A DNA stretch of 64,000 nt from Pontivivens marinum (GTDB lineage: Bacteria; Pseudomonadota; Alphaproteobacteria; Rhodobacterales; Rhodobacteraceae), in the NCBI RefSeq assembly GCF_900231835.1, contig NZ_OCTN01000001.1, positions 744,001-808,000 of the forward strand, read 5' to 3'. A program made the translations under genes and the position numbers. This document shows positions 18,310 to 27,921 of this stretch, piece by piece (within the stretch, counting starts at the first letter, position 1; each line of letters opens with the position of its first letter). The notes below the pieces were generated by a model, which saw only the letters and a list, made by a program, of their open reading frames with translations, was not told the DNA's origin and did not search any database.

Positions 18310-18726
18310 ATGTTTTCTATCGGCGCAATGTCAGACCGCACAGGGGTCAAGGTTCCGACCATCCGCTATTACGAGGATATGGGCCTGCTGGCCCCCGCCG
18401 AACGCACGGCGGGCAATCAACGTCGCTATGGCGCGGCGGCGCTGGACCGGCTGACCTTCATCCGCCATGCCCGCGATCTGGGCTTCACGATTGAGGCGAT
18501 AGCTGAGCTGATCTCGCTCGGCGCGCATCCCGATCAGCCCTGCGCCGGTGCCTCGCAAATCGCCCGCGACCAACTGGCCGATGTCCGCGCCCGCCTCGCC
18601 CGATTGCAACGGCTGGAGGTGGAGCTGGACCGCATCGTCTCGGGTTGCTCGGGTACAGGCACCTTGGATAAATGCCACGTCATGGCCGCACTGGCCGACC
18701 ATGACCACTGCGTGACGGAACATTAG
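18310..18726 (+). CDS. MerR-family metal-responsive regulator
   Basis: 138 residues. The winged HTH is clear (FSIGAMSDRTGVKVPTIRYY, residues 2-21, then GNQRRYG). The C-terminal part has cysteines in HPDQPC, SGCSGTG, LDKCH and HDHC, which matches the arrangement in ZntR/CadR-like proteins (a loop Cys plus a C-terminal Cys/His cluster) rather than CueR. It should bind the dyad at 18277-18293 and switch on the divergent CDF gene when metal is bound. The ATG at 18310 has AAGGGG upstream; the in-frame codon at 18256 lies inside or before the operator and is unlikely to be used. The exact metal is unknown. Confidence 0.9.
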   Translation: MFSIGAMSDRTGVKVPTIRYYEDMGLLAPAERTAGNQRRYGAAALDRLTFIRHARDLGFTIEAIAELISLGAHPDQPCAGASQIARDQLADVRARLARLQRLEVELDRIVSGCSGTGTLDKCHVMAALADHDHCVTEH

Positions 18727-18785
18727 CCCCAATACCCGAGCGTTTTAGTGCGCAGCCGCACAGCAGCCGCTTCGCAGCCCGCCCT

Positions 18786-21539
18786 TTACATGGTTCCCTC
18801 GGGCCGCCGCATCACGGCCGCACGCAGGGCTGTTTCCACCTGACGCCGCTTGGATTCCGAGGACAACTTCATCCCGAACAGATCCTTGATATAGAAGGTA
18901 TCAACCGCCTGCTCACCGTAAGTCGCTATGATGGCCGAGAAGATGTTGACGTTACAGGTCGCCAGTTCTCGCGTCAGGTCATGCAGCAATCCGGGCCGGT
19001 CGCGTGTATCCACCTCAACAATGGTGAACAGATCCGATCCCGAATTGTCGAAGGTGATGTTGGTCGGCACAACAAAATCACGCTCACGACGCTTTATTTT
19101 ATCCCGCGTTTCCAACTCCTTACGCGCCAGAACCTCGCCCATCAGGGTGCGCCGAACCGTGGTCCGCAACCGGTCCAGACGGTGCGATTCATAGGGATGC
19201 CCTTCAATATCCTGTATCCAGAATACCGATGTCGCATACCCGTCCGAGGTGGTGTAACTGCGCGCATCCAGCACATTCGCCCCCACCATCGCCAATGCAC
19301 CTGCCATACGCGCAAACGCGCCCGGATGATCGGTGTGGGCAAAGGTCACACGGGTCGCATCCCGTTCAGAATCTTCAGTAAAATCACTGGCAATGGCCCC
19401 ATCATCCACCTCACCAATCATCCGCGCAACGCAAATATGCGTCACCGTCGGCAGGCCCAACCAGTACGGCGTATAGTGCCGCTCCAGCTCCTGCGCGATG
19501 AAATCTGCGGGCAGATCAGGGATGCCTGCGACCAGCGCCGCCTTGGCCTCTTCCTCACGCTGATGGCGGCTGGGGCTATCAATTCCGTCAGTCAAGTAAT
19601 CTTTAGCCGCAGAATACAACTGCCGTAGCAATGTCGCCTTCCAGTTACTCCAAGTATCCGGCCCAACACCGCGAATATCACAAACCGTCAAAACAAGCAG
19701 AAGCTTCAACCGCTCCTGGCTGGCAACTGCACTGGCGAAATCACTAACTGTGCGGGCATCGGAAATATCACGCTTTTGCGCAGTATCGCTCATCAACAGG
19801 TGGTTGCGCACCAGCCATACCACCGTTTGCGTATCCGCCTCATCCAAGCCGAGGCGCGGGCAAATCTCCGCCGCCATTTCGGCACCGATGATCGAGTGAT
19901 CCTGCGGCAAGCCCTTACCGATATCATGCAGCAACATAGCGACATAAAGCGCACGCCGATTAACGACTCCGCTCATGATCGCAGTGGCATAGGGCAGTTC
20001 ATCCTTGAGGATTTCCCGCTCGATCCGCGACATAACCGATAGGCAAGTGATCGTATGTTCGTCCACCGTGTAATGGTGATACATGTTGAACTGCATCATC
20101 GCCACGATCCGGCCGAATTCAGGCAAAAACGCGCCCAAAACACCGGTTTCGTTCATTCGGCGCAGCCCACGCTCAGGATTCGAGTGCCCCAGCAGGATAT
20201 CGAGGAAGATCGCATTGGCCTGCTTATCGCCACGGATTTCCTCCAACCGGTCCAGATTAGCCGTGGCCAATCGCAACGCATCGGGGTGGATCATGGCGTC
20301 CACCTCCAGGCTGATCTTGAACAGTTTCAGCAGGTTGACGGGATCACGCAAAAACGTATCAGGGTCAGCAGCCGTCAAGCGACCGTCCAGCAGCGTAAAT
20401 CCATCCGGCGTTGTATCCGCATCGCGTCCGAAAAACCCGCGAATGGCACGGCCCAGCGACGGTTTCGCCTTAATATGCTGGGCCTCCAGCGCGACGAGGA
20501 AGATGCGGCTCAGCTCGCCCACCGAACGGGCGTGCAGGAAGTAAACCTGCATGAACCGCTCAACCGCGCGCTGGCCCTCAACATCCTCGAACCCCATTGC
20601 GGCGGCCACTTCGACCTGAATGTCAAAGCTGAGATGCTCGTTCGCGCGCCCTGCGGCAAGGTGCAGATGACAACGCACAGACCACAGAAAACTCTCCGCT
20701 GCGGTAAAGATCGCGAATTCATCTGCGGTGAAAACACCCTTGGCAATCAGGGATTCGGGATCATCAACATCGTATAGATACTTCTCGATCCAATACAGCG
20801 CCTGAAGATCGCGCAGACCGCCCTTGCTCTCCTTTACATTCGGCTCAACCAAATAGCGCGAACCGCCATTGCGTTCATGACGCGACTCACGCTCCGCCAG
20901 CTTTGCCTCAACAAATTCAGGGCCGGTATCGCGGAACAGCTCGGGCCAGATGCGGTCATCCAGCTCCGCCGACAGGGTTTCATCCCCCCAGATCAGGCGA
21001 CGTTCCAGCAGCGAGGTGCGGATCGTCATGTCGTCACGGCCCAACCGCAAGCACTGATCGACCGTGCGCACGGACTGGCCGACCTTCATTTTCAGATCCC
21101 ACAGGACGTATAGAACCGCCTCGATCAGGCTCTCACCCCATGCGGTTTGCTTATAGGGGGTCAGGAACAGCAGATCGACATCGGAGAAAGGTGCCATTTC
21201 GCCCCGTCCGAACCCGCCAACGGCCAGAACGGCAATGCGCTCGCCCTCCGTCGGGGTGGGGTTGGGATGCAGCCAACGAGCGGCTGCGTCCATCGCGGCG
21301 CGTACCAAGCCATCGGTCAGGCGCGAATAGGCATGTGCTGCCTCAGGCCCACAAAGCGGCCCATCGGCGAGGGCTGCGGAAATACGCGCGCGCCCCTCAT
21401 CCCGTGCCTCGGCCAGAATTGCGACGATGCTTTCACGCTGGCTTTCAACGTCCGAGGCGCCCTGCATTTTGGCAAGCAGCGCCTCGGGGTCGATAATCTT
21501 ATCGGGCAGTTCAAATGCACTGGCCGACGGATCGGTCAT
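18786..21539 (-). CDS. glnD: Bifunctional PII uridylyltransferase/uridylyl-removing enzyme GlnD
   Basis: 917 residues. Domains in order: nucleotidyltransferase with GGFGRGEMAPFSDVDLLFL (near 110-130), the PII-uridylyltransferase helical domain, the HD domain with MLLHDIGKGLPQDHS that removes UMP, and two C-terminal ACT domains (around HTDHPGAFARMAG and DTRDRPGLLHDLTREL) that sense glutamine. It controls nitrogen assimilation by modifying PII proteins. Start uncertain: ATG at 21539, used here, avoids overlap with the upstream gene; a GTG at 21605 has a better GGAAG box and would add 22 residues but overlaps the lipoprotein gene by 59 bases. Confidence 0.96.
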   Translation of the reverse strand: MTDPSASAFELPDKIIDPEALLAKMQGASDVESQRESIVAILAEARDEGRARISAALADGPLCGPEAAHAYSRLTDGLVRAAMDAAARWLHPNPTPTEGERIAVLAVGGFGRGEMAPFSDVDLLFLTPYKQTAWGESLIEAVLYVLWDLKMKVGQSVRTVDQCLRLGRDDMTIRTSLLERRLIWGDETLSAELDDRIWPELFRDTGPEFVEAKLAERESRHERNGGSRYLVEPNVKESKGGLRDLQALYWIEKYLYDVDDPESLIAKGVFTADEFAIFTAAESFLWSVRCHLHLAAGRANEHLSFDIQVEVAAAMGFEDVEGQRAVERFMQVYFLHARSVGELSRIFLVALEAQHIKAKPSLGRAIRGFFGRDADTTPDGFTLLDGRLTAADPDTFLRDPVNLLKLFKISLEVDAMIHPDALRLATANLDRLEEIRGDKQANAIFLDILLGHSNPERGLRRMNETGVLGAFLPEFGRIVAMMQFNMYHHYTVDEHTITCLSVMSRIEREILKDELPYATAIMSGVVNRRALYVAMLLHDIGKGLPQDHSIIGAEMAAEICPRLGLDEADTQTVVWLVRNHLLMSDTAQKRDISDARTVSDFASAVASQERLKLLLVLTVCDIRGVGPDTWSNWKATLLRQLYSAAKDYLTDGIDSPSRHQREEEAKAALVAGIPDLPADFIAQELERHYTPYWLGLPTVTHICVARMIGEVDDGAIASDFTEDSERDATRVTFAHTDHPGAFARMAGALAMVGANVLDARSYTTSDGYATSVFWIQDIEGHPYESHRLDRLRTTVRRTLMGEVLARKELETRDKIKRRERDFVVPTNITFDNSGSDLFTIVEVDTRDRPGLLHDLTRELATCNVNIFSAIIATYGEQAVDTFYIKDLFGMKLSSESKRRQVETALRAAVMRRPEGTM

Positions 21540-21546
21540 AGCCGTG

Positions 21547-22770
21547 TCAGAGACCGGCGAAAGTGCGTGCTCCGGGGGCGGGATCAACAAGCTGGGGTCC
21601 GTCACGGGTCACTTCCATGATCGCAAGGGCGCGATCCGTACCGCCATCTGGGCGGAACCGGAACGTCCCCTCCGCCCCGGTGAAACCTGCGGAGCGGGTC
21701 AGGTTGGACGCATCGAACGCCCGCGGATTCTGACTGGCCCGCGCATCCGCGACCAATGTGTCCGCAGCAGCAATACCATCATACGCTAGGCTCGCAAGGG
21801 AATGCGGCGCAGAACCGTATTGCGAAGCGTAGCGATTGTTGAATGCGGCGACAGCGGATTCATCAATCACGGTGTACCATGCCCCCTCCAGCGCACGCTC
21901 GGCCGAGATTGCGCCACCGGTCAGTTCCTGTAGGCCCATGATCTGTGTCGTGGTCACATTCATGCCGTGAAATGGCAGAAAGGACGCCGCATAAATCAGG
22001 CCAGTGCCCCGATCAGACAGCAGCAGATTATCAACGCCTGCGCGCAACATCTGGTTGGTAAAGAATTCCGCAGCCGCTGGAATCCCCTCACGCGAACGCG
22101 GGTAGGATGCAACGGCAACCAGTTGCGCGCCGCTTTCTGTCGCCGCGGTTTGAACAGCGGCAAGGGCGGCCCGCCCCTCAGCATCCTGCGTGTGGATCAG
22201 GCCGGTATTGCGCAGGCCCTGTGCCGCAGCAAAGGACACCAGACGCCGTGCGCTGGTGCCGAATGTCCGGCCCAGAACATAGACGTTATCCCCGCCAACC
22301 GCTGCGTTGTTCGAGAAGGACAGCACCGGAATGCCAGCCTGCTGCGCGATGGGGCCAACCGCCGAAACGGAACCGGAAAAGAGCGGACCGACAATCAGAT
22401 CCGCATCCATCGCGACAGCCTGCGTCGCCGCAGTGGCCGCCATGGTCGGGTCGCCACCTGTGGACAGGACCGTCAGCTCGATACTGGAACCGGGCCGATC
22501 CGTCAGGGCAAGGCGTGCCGCCCGCTCCAGCGCATTGCCCAGTGCGTTGCGATCCGCATCGCCACTGCCCGTCGGGACCAGCAGCGCAACGCGCACGGGA
22601 CCGGTCATTGCAATCTCACCCGGTTGGGGGATGACCGGCTCGGCAGGCTCAACAGGGGTTGTCGGACCGGTAGCAACCGTAGGGGCACATGCGGTCAGCG
22701 CCGCGAGCCCCAGCAATGTCGCACCGGCGGTTCGGGCCAGTCGGGCAGGCAATTGGGACAGAACGGACAT
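21547..22770 (-). CDS. LppC/LpoA-like lipoprotein (penicillin-binding protein activator)
   Basis: 407 residues. It has a lipoprotein signal peptide with lipobox LTAC (Cys at about 28), a Pro/Glu linker, then a periplasmic-binding-protein-like fold (VRVALLVPTGSGD, LIVGPLFSGSVSAV). This is the alphaproteobacterial version of the LppC family; in gammaproteobacteria LpoA activates PBP1a from the outer membrane. The enterobacterial N-terminal TPR part of LpoA is absent. The ATG at 22770 has GAGG upstream. It is divergent from rsmI, an arrangement seen across many bacteria. Murein activation is inferred from the family. Confidence 0.88.
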   Translation of the reverse strand: MSVLSQLPARLARTAGATLLGLAALTACAPTVATGPTTPVEPAEPVIPQPGEIAMTGPVRVALLVPTGSGDADRNALGNALERAARLALTDRPGSSIELTVLSTGGDPTMAATAATQAVAMDADLIVGPLFSGSVSAVGPIAQQAGIPVLSFSNNAAVGGDNVYVLGRTFGTSARRLVSFAAAQGLRNTGLIHTQDAEGRAALAAVQTAATESGAQLVAVASYPRSREGIPAAAEFFTNQMLRAGVDNLLLSDRGTGLIYAASFLPFHGMNVTTTQIMGLQELTGGAISAERALEGAWYTVIDESAVAAFNNRYASQYGSAPHSLASLAYDGIAAADTLVADARASQNPRAFDASNLTRSAGFTGAEGTFRFRPDGGTDRALAIMEVTRDGPQLVDPAPGARTFAGL

Positions 22771-22886
22771 TTAGAACCTCACGGATGCTTCGGGATGACA
22801 GATTGACACAAAGTGTAGTACGGCGACCCCACCGGACAACACCAGTGTTTTCGATCCGGCAAAATAACGTAGGGAAGGAACCGATT

Positions 22887-23738
22887 ATGGCCAAAGGACC
22901 AGAGGCTGCATTGCACCTTGTCGCAACGCCCATCGGTGCGGCCCGTGACATCACGCTGCGCGCGCTGGATATCTTGCGCGAAGCCGATGTTCTCGCCGCC
23001 GAGGATACACGTACCCTGCGCCACTTGATGGAGATCCACGGCGTGCCGCTGGCCGGTCGCACGGTCCTGCCCTATCACGACCATAACGGCCCCTCGATGC
23101 GGCCACGCCTGATGGCCGCCTTGGCCGACGGGAAAAGCGTGGCCTATGCGTCGGATGCGGGGACGCCGCTGGTCGCCGATCCCGGTTTCCAGTTGGCCCG
23201 CACCGCGATTGAGGAGGGGCACGTCGTGCGCGCGGCCCCCGGTGCCTCGGCCGTTTTGGCGGCACTAACCGTGGCGGGCCTGCCGACTGACCGGTTTCTG
23301 TTTGCCGGATTTGCCCCGCAAAAGCAGGCAGCGCGGCGGACGTTCCTCAGCACATTCGGGCAGGTTCCTGCGACCTTGGTGTTTTACGAAAGCCCCAAGC
23401 GACTGGCCTCGATGTTGGCCGATATGGCGAAGACCCTAGGGGAAACGCGACACCTCGCTGTCTGTCGTGAGCTGACCAAACGGTTCGAGGAAATTCGCCG
23501 CGGCACGATTTGTGAACTGGCCGAGGCCTATGCAAACGAGCCATCGCCCAAGGGCGAAGTCGTTATCGTTGTCGGCCCGCCTGATGGTGAGCGTCACAAC
23601 CCCGACGATATCGACGACATGTTGCGCAAGGCGCTGGAAACCCTGCGCATCCGCGATGCGGCTGATGCCGTTGCACAGGCAACCGGCCTGCCCCGCCGTG
23701 ACGTGTATCGCCGCGCGCTGGAGCTAAAGGACGATTAG
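22887..23738 (+). CDS. rsmI: 16S rRNA 2'-O-methyltransferase RsmI
   Basis: 283 residues. SAM-dependent methylase for the ribose of C1402 in 16S rRNA. Signature blocks: LVATPIGAARDITLRALDIL, AEDTRTLRHLM, SDAGTPLVADPGF, PGASAVLAALTVAGLP and VFYESPKRL. The ATG at 22887 follows AGGGAAGGAACC; the frame remains open to 22689 but the family N-terminus begins here. It starts a plus-strand run of genes (rsmI, yraN, BON, gshB and beyond). Confidence 0.96.
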   Translation: MAKGPEAALHLVATPIGAARDITLRALDILREADVLAAEDTRTLRHLMEIHGVPLAGRTVLPYHDHNGPSMRPRLMAALADGKSVAYASDAGTPLVADPGFQLARTAIEEGHVVRAAPGASAVLAALTVAGLPTDRFLFAGFAPQKQAARRTFLSTFGQVPATLVFYESPKRLASMLADMAKTLGETRHLAVCRELTKRFEEIRRGTICELAEAYANEPSPKGEVVIVVGPPDGERHNPDDIDDMLRKALETLRIRDAADAVAQATGLPRRDVYRRALELKDD

Positions 23739-23772
23739 GGGTTTGTTCACCAAAAGGTGAAACCCTACGGGA

Positions 23773-24240
23773 ATGAGCCAAAACCCGCGCCAACTCGACT
23801 TCCTACCCGAACTGACGGCACCCACCGATTCTGCGTCCCACGCCCATGCCGCACGCCCACCAGCTAAATCCGCCCGTCAGCGGCGCGGGGCAATCGCCTA
23901 TGAAACCGGTCATTTGGCCGAGGAAGCCGCCCTACAGGCCTATCTGGCGCGCGGCGCACGGTTGCTGCATCAACGCTACCGCGTGCGTGAGGGGGAGATC
24001 GACCTGATCTTCTGGCTAAACGAACAGATCGTGTTTTGTGAGGTGAAATCCCGCCGCACGATAGATGAGGCAGCACATTCAATCACCCCACGCCAATGGC
24101 AACGCTTGGAGCGCGCAGCAAACAGATATATGATGGAAAACAACGTGGGCGCCACGACCGACATGCGCTTTGATGCGGTCCTGATGGATCGCACTGGCCA
24201 GATGCAGGTTGTTGAGAATGCCCACTTGTTTTTGAGGTAG
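23773..24240 (+). CDS. yraN: YraN/UPF0102 family endonuclease-like protein
   Basis: 155 residues. The core (about 40-150) carries the YraN pattern: GHLAEEAALQAYLARGARLL, EGEIDLIFW, and EVKSRR, where the Glu-Ile-Asp and Glu-Val-Lys motifs are the restriction-endonuclease-like catalytic residues. The first 38 residues form a low-complexity Ala/Pro-rich extension not found in the typical 115-130 residue family member. Cellular role is not settled in the literature; the family is often linked to DNA processing. A hairpin (23739-23766) separates it from rsmI, which suggests coupled but modulated expression. Confidence 0.87.
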   Translation: MSQNPRQLDFLPELTAPTDSASHAHAARPPAKSARQRRGAIAYETGHLAEEAALQAYLARGARLLHQRYRVREGEIDLIFWLNEQIVFCEVKSRRTIDEAAHSITPRQWQRLERAANRYMMENNVGATTDMRFDAVLMDRTGQMQVVENAHLFLR

Positions 24241-24268
24241 TGTCTGTAGGCTTGAAAAGGGCGAGATA

Positions 24269-24871
24269 ATGTTTTTGCGGAATGGAATGCGGGTGGCAGC
24301 CCTTGCTGGCACGATGCTACTGGGCGCATGCGCACCGGTTATTGTTGGCGGCATCGCGACCGGTGCCATCACAACGGCGCAGGCGCGCAGCGCGGGTGAG
24401 GCCCTGACCGATGCCGAGATCAAGGTACGGATCAGCGACGCCCTGCTACAGCAGGACAGCACCCTGTTTAGCCAGGTTGAAACCAGCGTGACCGAGGGGC
24501 GCGTTGTCCTGCTGGGCGCAGTCTCCACCGCACAGGATCGCGAACGTGTCGGACAGATCGCTGCGGGCATTGCCGATGTGCGAGAGGTCATCAACGAGCT
24601 GATCGTCGCGGATCGCGGCTGGCGCGATGTGGCCACCGATACCCGCATCGATACGGAAATCAGCGCACGCCTGCTGGGAGCCGAGGATATTGTTTCTGTG
24701 AATTACGATATTGAAACGGTTAACCGCACCGTACATGTGATGGGCTTGGCCCGCAGCACAGCAGAATTGCAGCGCGTCACACAGATCGCCTCGCAGGTTT
24801 CTGGCGTGCAGCAGGTGATCAGCCACGTATTGCTGACGACCGACCCACGGCGGCGGCGGGATAATACCTGA
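24269..24871 (+). CDS. BON-domain outer-membrane lipoprotein (DolP/OsmY-like)
   Basis: 200 residues. A lipoprotein signal peptide ends in LLGAC (Cys about 21). Two BON domains follow, roughly residues 45-115 (TDAEIKVRISDALLQQD) and 120-190 (TDTRIDTEISARLLGAEDI), each with the GxV/VxG beta-turn pattern (RVVLLGAVSTAQDRE, RTVHVMGLARSTAE). BON proteins bind anionic phospholipid and stabilise the envelope; Escherichia coli DolP also sits next to yraN, which supports orthology. The ATG follows a GGGCGAG box. It is the third gene of the rsmI run. Confidence 0.88.
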   Translation: MFLRNGMRVAALAGTMLLGACAPVIVGGIATGAITTAQARSAGEALTDAEIKVRISDALLQQDSTLFSQVETSVTEGRVVLLGAVSTAQDRERVGQIAAGIADVREVINELIVADRGWRDVATDTRIDTEISARLLGAEDIVSVNYDIETVNRTVHVMGLARSTAELQRVTQIASQVSGVQQVISHVLLTTDPRRRRDNT

Positions 24872-24907
24872 ACCCATTCGGGTTTCGGGCAGCCGAAAGG
24901 ACACGAA

Positions 24908-25852
24908 ATGCCTCTCAAGGTCGCGGTTCAGATGGACCCCCTCGAAAATGTCGACATCAATGCCGATAGCAGTTTTCGCATCATGGAGGAGGCACAGGCC
25001 CGCGGTCATTCGCTGTTCTATTATACGCCGGATAAGCTGAGCTGGCGCGAGGGCCGCGTGTTGGCCAAGGGGCGCCACGTTGTGATCAGCCGTGAGCATG
25101 GCAACCACATGCAAGCGGGTGAAATGGTTGAGGTAGACCTCGGCGATATGGACGTGGTCTGGCTGAGGCAGGACCCGCCCTTTGACATGGGTTATATCAC
25201 GACGACCCACCTGCTCGATTTCATTCACCCCGGCACGCTGGTGGTGAATGACCCGACTTGGGTACGGAACTATCCTGAGAAGCTGCTGGTCCTGCAATTC
25301 CCGCACCTGACCCCGCCAACCCTGATCGCGCGCGACCTCGACACGCTGCGCGGGTTCAAGGCGGAGCATGGCGACGTTATCCTCAAGCCGCTCTACGGTA
25401 ATGGCGGCGCGGGCGTGTTCCGCCTGACGCCCGAGGATCGCAACCTGTCCTCGCTGCACGAGCTGTTTTCCGGCATCAACCGCGAACCGCTGATCATGCA
25501 GAAATTCCTGCCAGCGGTTAGTAAGGGCGACAAGCGTGTGATCCTGGTCGATGGCGAACCCGTCGGCGCGATCAACCGCGTGCCTGCTGCGGGTGAAACC
25601 CGGTCCAACATGCATGTCGGCGGACGGCCAGAGAAGGTGGAACTGACCAAGCGTGATCGTGAAATTTGCGCCGCTATCGGGCCGACCCTGCGCGAAAAGG
25701 GCCAGATATTTGTCGGCATCGACGTGATTGGCGACTGGCTGACCGAGATCAACGTGACCTCTCCCACCGGCTTGCAGGAGCTGGAGCGTTTCGACGACAC
25801 CAATGTCACCGCAAAAATTTGGGAAGCAATCGAGCGGCGGCGCGCTGCCTGA
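24908..25852 (+). CDS. gshB: Glutathione synthetase
   Basis: 314 residues, standard length. ATP-grasp enzyme that adds glycine to gamma-glutamylcysteine. The N-terminal domain ([19 protein letters not shown]), the ATP-grasp loop ([14 protein letters not shown]) and the C-terminal [20 protein letters not shown] with metal-binding Glu and Asn are all present. A GAAAGGA box precedes the ATG. The stop codon overlaps the next start by one base (TGATG). Confidence 0.97.
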   Translation: MPLKVAVQMDPLENVDINADSSFRIMEEAQARGHSLFYYTPDKLSWREGRVLAKGRHVVISREHGNHMQAGEMVEVDLGDMDVVWLRQDPPFDMGYITTTHLLDFIHPGTLVVNDPTWVRNYPEKLLVLQFPHLTPPTLIARDLDTLRGFKAEHGDVILKPLYGNGGAGVFRLTPEDRNLSSLHELFSGINREPLIMQKFLPAVSKGDKRVILVDGEPVGAINRVPAAGETRSNMHVGGRPEKVELTKRDREICAAIGPTLREKGQIFVGIDVIGDWLTEINVTSPTGLQELERFDDTNVTAKIWEAIERRRAA

Positions 25853-26781
25853 TGTCGTTTCGGCTGGCCCTCGTAAACCTGTATTTCCGCTATATCGAGC
25901 AACCCTACCTTGCCCGAGTACAGGATTACGACCTGCTGAACGAACGAACCGACCGGCAGGCCGCCCGATTGAGCGAGCCAGCCGGCACCCATGTGAACCC
26001 TGTCCGCATCCCCACCCTGACAGGGTGCCTAGACGGGGTGTGGATCAGCAACGGACAGGCGCGGCGGGACAAGGTAATCCTGCTGCTGCATGGCGGGGCA
26101 TATGTCTTTGGCAGCAGCAGATCGCATCGCCCGCTTGCGGCTGCATTGGCTCACCGCACCAAAGCGCGGGTTCTGGTACCGGATTACCGTCTGGCACCGG
26201 ATAACCCCTTTCCTGCCGCGATTGATGATGCCTTGGCCTGTTACCGCCACCTGCTGGAGATCGGCCATGCGCCGCAGGATATTGCCCTGCTGGGCGACAG
26301 TGCGGGCGGCGGACTGGCTATGGCGCTGTTGCACCTATGCGGCACGACCGACCTGCCCTATCCATGCTGTGCCGTTGGGTTCAGCCCGTGGACGGACCTG
26401 ACACTGTCCGGCGAAAGCCACACCCGCAATGCGCGGCGTGAGGTTATGCTGCCCGCCAGCCGCGTGGCAGAGGCACGCGATGCCTATCTGGGCACAACCA
26501 CCCCCACTGATCCACGCGCTTCACCGGTGAATGGCACCTTTGACGGCGCGCCGCCGGTCCTGCTGCAAGCCAGCCGCGCCGAAATTCTGGAGGATGACAC
26601 CCGCGCCATGGCCGTCACGCTCAGCGCGCAGGGTGTCGATGTGCAGGTGGATTACTGGGAAAAGACGCCGCATTGCTGGCAACACCTGCACGCCCACCTG
26701 CCCGAGGCGGATGAGGCCCTAAATGCGGCCTCGGCGTTTCTTCGTTACCATCTGGATGTCGAGCCACTGGAAACTGCCTGA
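25852..26781 (+). CDS. Alpha/beta hydrolase of the hormone-sensitive-lipase (HSL) type
   Basis: 309 residues. The oxyanion-hole motif HGGAYVFGS and the nucleophile elbow GDSAGGGLA identify an HSL-family carboxylesterase; the acid is probably in EILEDD and the catalytic His in TPHCWQHL. The YRLAPDNPFPAAIDDALACYR block is typical. No signal peptide, so a cytoplasmic esterase acting on short acyl esters is likely. The ATG at 25852 shares one base with the gshB stop codon, so it is translationally coupled; the in-frame extension to 25666 overlaps gshB and is not real. Natural substrate unknown. Confidence 0.88.
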   Translation: MSFRLALVNLYFRYIEQPYLARVQDYDLLNERTDRQAARLSEPAGTHVNPVRIPTLTGCLDGVWISNGQARRDKVILLLHGGAYVFGSSRSHRPLAAALAHRTKARVLVPDYRLAPDNPFPAAIDDALACYRHLLEIGHAPQDIALLGDSAGGGLAMALLHLCGTTDLPYPCCAVGFSPWTDLTLSGESHTRNARREVMLPASRVAEARDAYLGTTTPTDPRASPVNGTFDGAPPVLLQASRAEILEDDTRAMAVTLSAQGVDVQVDYWEKTPHCWQHLHAHLPEADEALNAASAFLRYHLDVEPLETA

Positions 26782-26829
26782 CACTCGCGGTAGGGATCGC
26801 AGGACACCCTTCGACGCGAGGAAACACCA

Positions 26830-27921
26830 ATGGCACATCAAATCAGCGCACAACCCGGCATCATGTCCGTCACGCCCTATGTGGGTGGAGAGGGCAAGAC
26901 CCACGGCGCGAACCATGTGACCAAGCTGTCCTCGAACGAAAACCTGCTGGGCCCCAGCCCCCGCGCGGTTGAGGCCTATCGTGAGATTTCGGGCAATCTG
27001 GCCACATACCCTGATGGCGGGCACACCGCGCTGCGTCAGGCCATTGCCGATGTGCACGGGCTGCACGCGGATCGCATCATTTGCGGTGCTGGCTCGGACG
27101 AGATTCTAAGCCTGCTGTGTCAGGCCTATGCCGGACAGGGCACGGAGATTGTGCACACCGAGCACGGATTCGCGATGTACGCGATCTATGCCAAGGTCGC
27201 AGGCTCCACCCCCGTTGTGGTCAAGGAGGATACCCGCCACACCGACGTGGACGCCCTGCTGGCCGCCGTGACCGATCGCACGCGCCTGATGTTCGTGGCC
27301 AACCCGAACAACCCCACCGGCACCCTGATCCCCGATGCAGAAATCGAGCGTTTGGCCGACAGCCTGCCGCCACATGTTCTGTTGGTGATGGATGGCGCCT
27401 ATGCGGAATTCGTGCGCGAACCGGGCTATGACGGCTATGCCTCGCTGGTGAAACAGCGTGAAAACGTGGTGATGACCCGCACCTTCTCCAAGGTTTACGG
27501 CCTTGGCGCGCTACGCGTTGGCTGGGCCTTCGGACCGGAACATGTGATCGACGTGCTGGGCCGTGTGCGTGGCCCGTTCAACGTAACTTCTGCGGCGCTG
27601 GCTGCGGCGGAGGTTGCGGTGCGCGACACCGAATGGACCGAGCACTGCGTCATCCAGAACGAGGTCTGGCGCGAATGGCTGGCCCGCCAACTGGCCCGCG
27701 CAGGCATCCCCAGCGACCCGTCCCACGGCAATTTCATTTGCGCCCGTTTCCCAGATGCAGCGACAGCGCACGCCGCGGATGAGGCATTACGCAAGCGCGG
27801 CCTGATCGTGCGCGACGTGCAGGGCTATAACCTGCCGGGATGTTTACGCATCACCATTGGCGATGAAACTGCAACCCGCGCAGTGGCCGATACCCTGACA
27901 CAATTTATGGCGAGCCGATGA
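26830..27921 (+). CDS. hisC: Histidinol-phosphate/aromatic aminotransferase
   Basis: 363 residues, fold-type I PLP aminotransferase. Visible: LSSNENLLGPSPRAVEAY (HisC N-terminus), NPNNPTGTL, DGAYAEF, the PLP lysine in RTFSKVYGLGALRVGW and the C-terminal RITIGDE. A GAGGAAA box precedes the ATG. Its stop overlaps the start of tyrA by four bases. In some alphaproteobacteria a HisC protein beside tyrA also supplies the aromatic aminotransferase step of tyrosine/phenylalanine synthesis, so dual function is plausible. Whether this is the only hisC copy cannot be seen here. Confidence 0.93.
   Translation: MAHQISAQPGIMSVTPYVGGEGKTHGANHVTKLSSNENLLGPSPRAVEAYREISGNLATYPDGGHTALRQAIADVHGLHADRIICGAGSDEILSLLCQAYAGQGTEIVHTEHGFAMYAIYAKVAGSTPVVVKEDTRHTDVDALLAAVTDRTRLMFVANPNNPTGTLIPDAEIERLADSLPPHVLLVMDGAYAEFVREPGYDGYASLVKQRENVVMTRTFSKVYGLGALRVGWAFGPEHVIDVLGRVRGPFNVTSAALAAAEVAVRDTEWTEHCVIQNEVWREWLARQLARAGIPSDPSHGNFICARFPDAATAHAADEALRKRGLIVRDVQGYNLPGCLRITIGDETATRAVADTLTQFMASR

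Noticed and set aside
17560-18785. A transposon or integron carrying the metal cassette
   Set aside because: No transposase, integrase, terminal inverted repeats or target duplications were seen at either side.
23739-23766. A terminator between rsmI and yraN
   Set aside because: The hairpin has an internal bulge and no T-run, and the genes are only 34 bases apart, so it is not called as a terminator.
24446-25615. A 389-codon minus-strand frame opposite the BON gene and gshB
   Set aside because: Spans two confident plus-strand genes; His/Asp-rich shadow composition.
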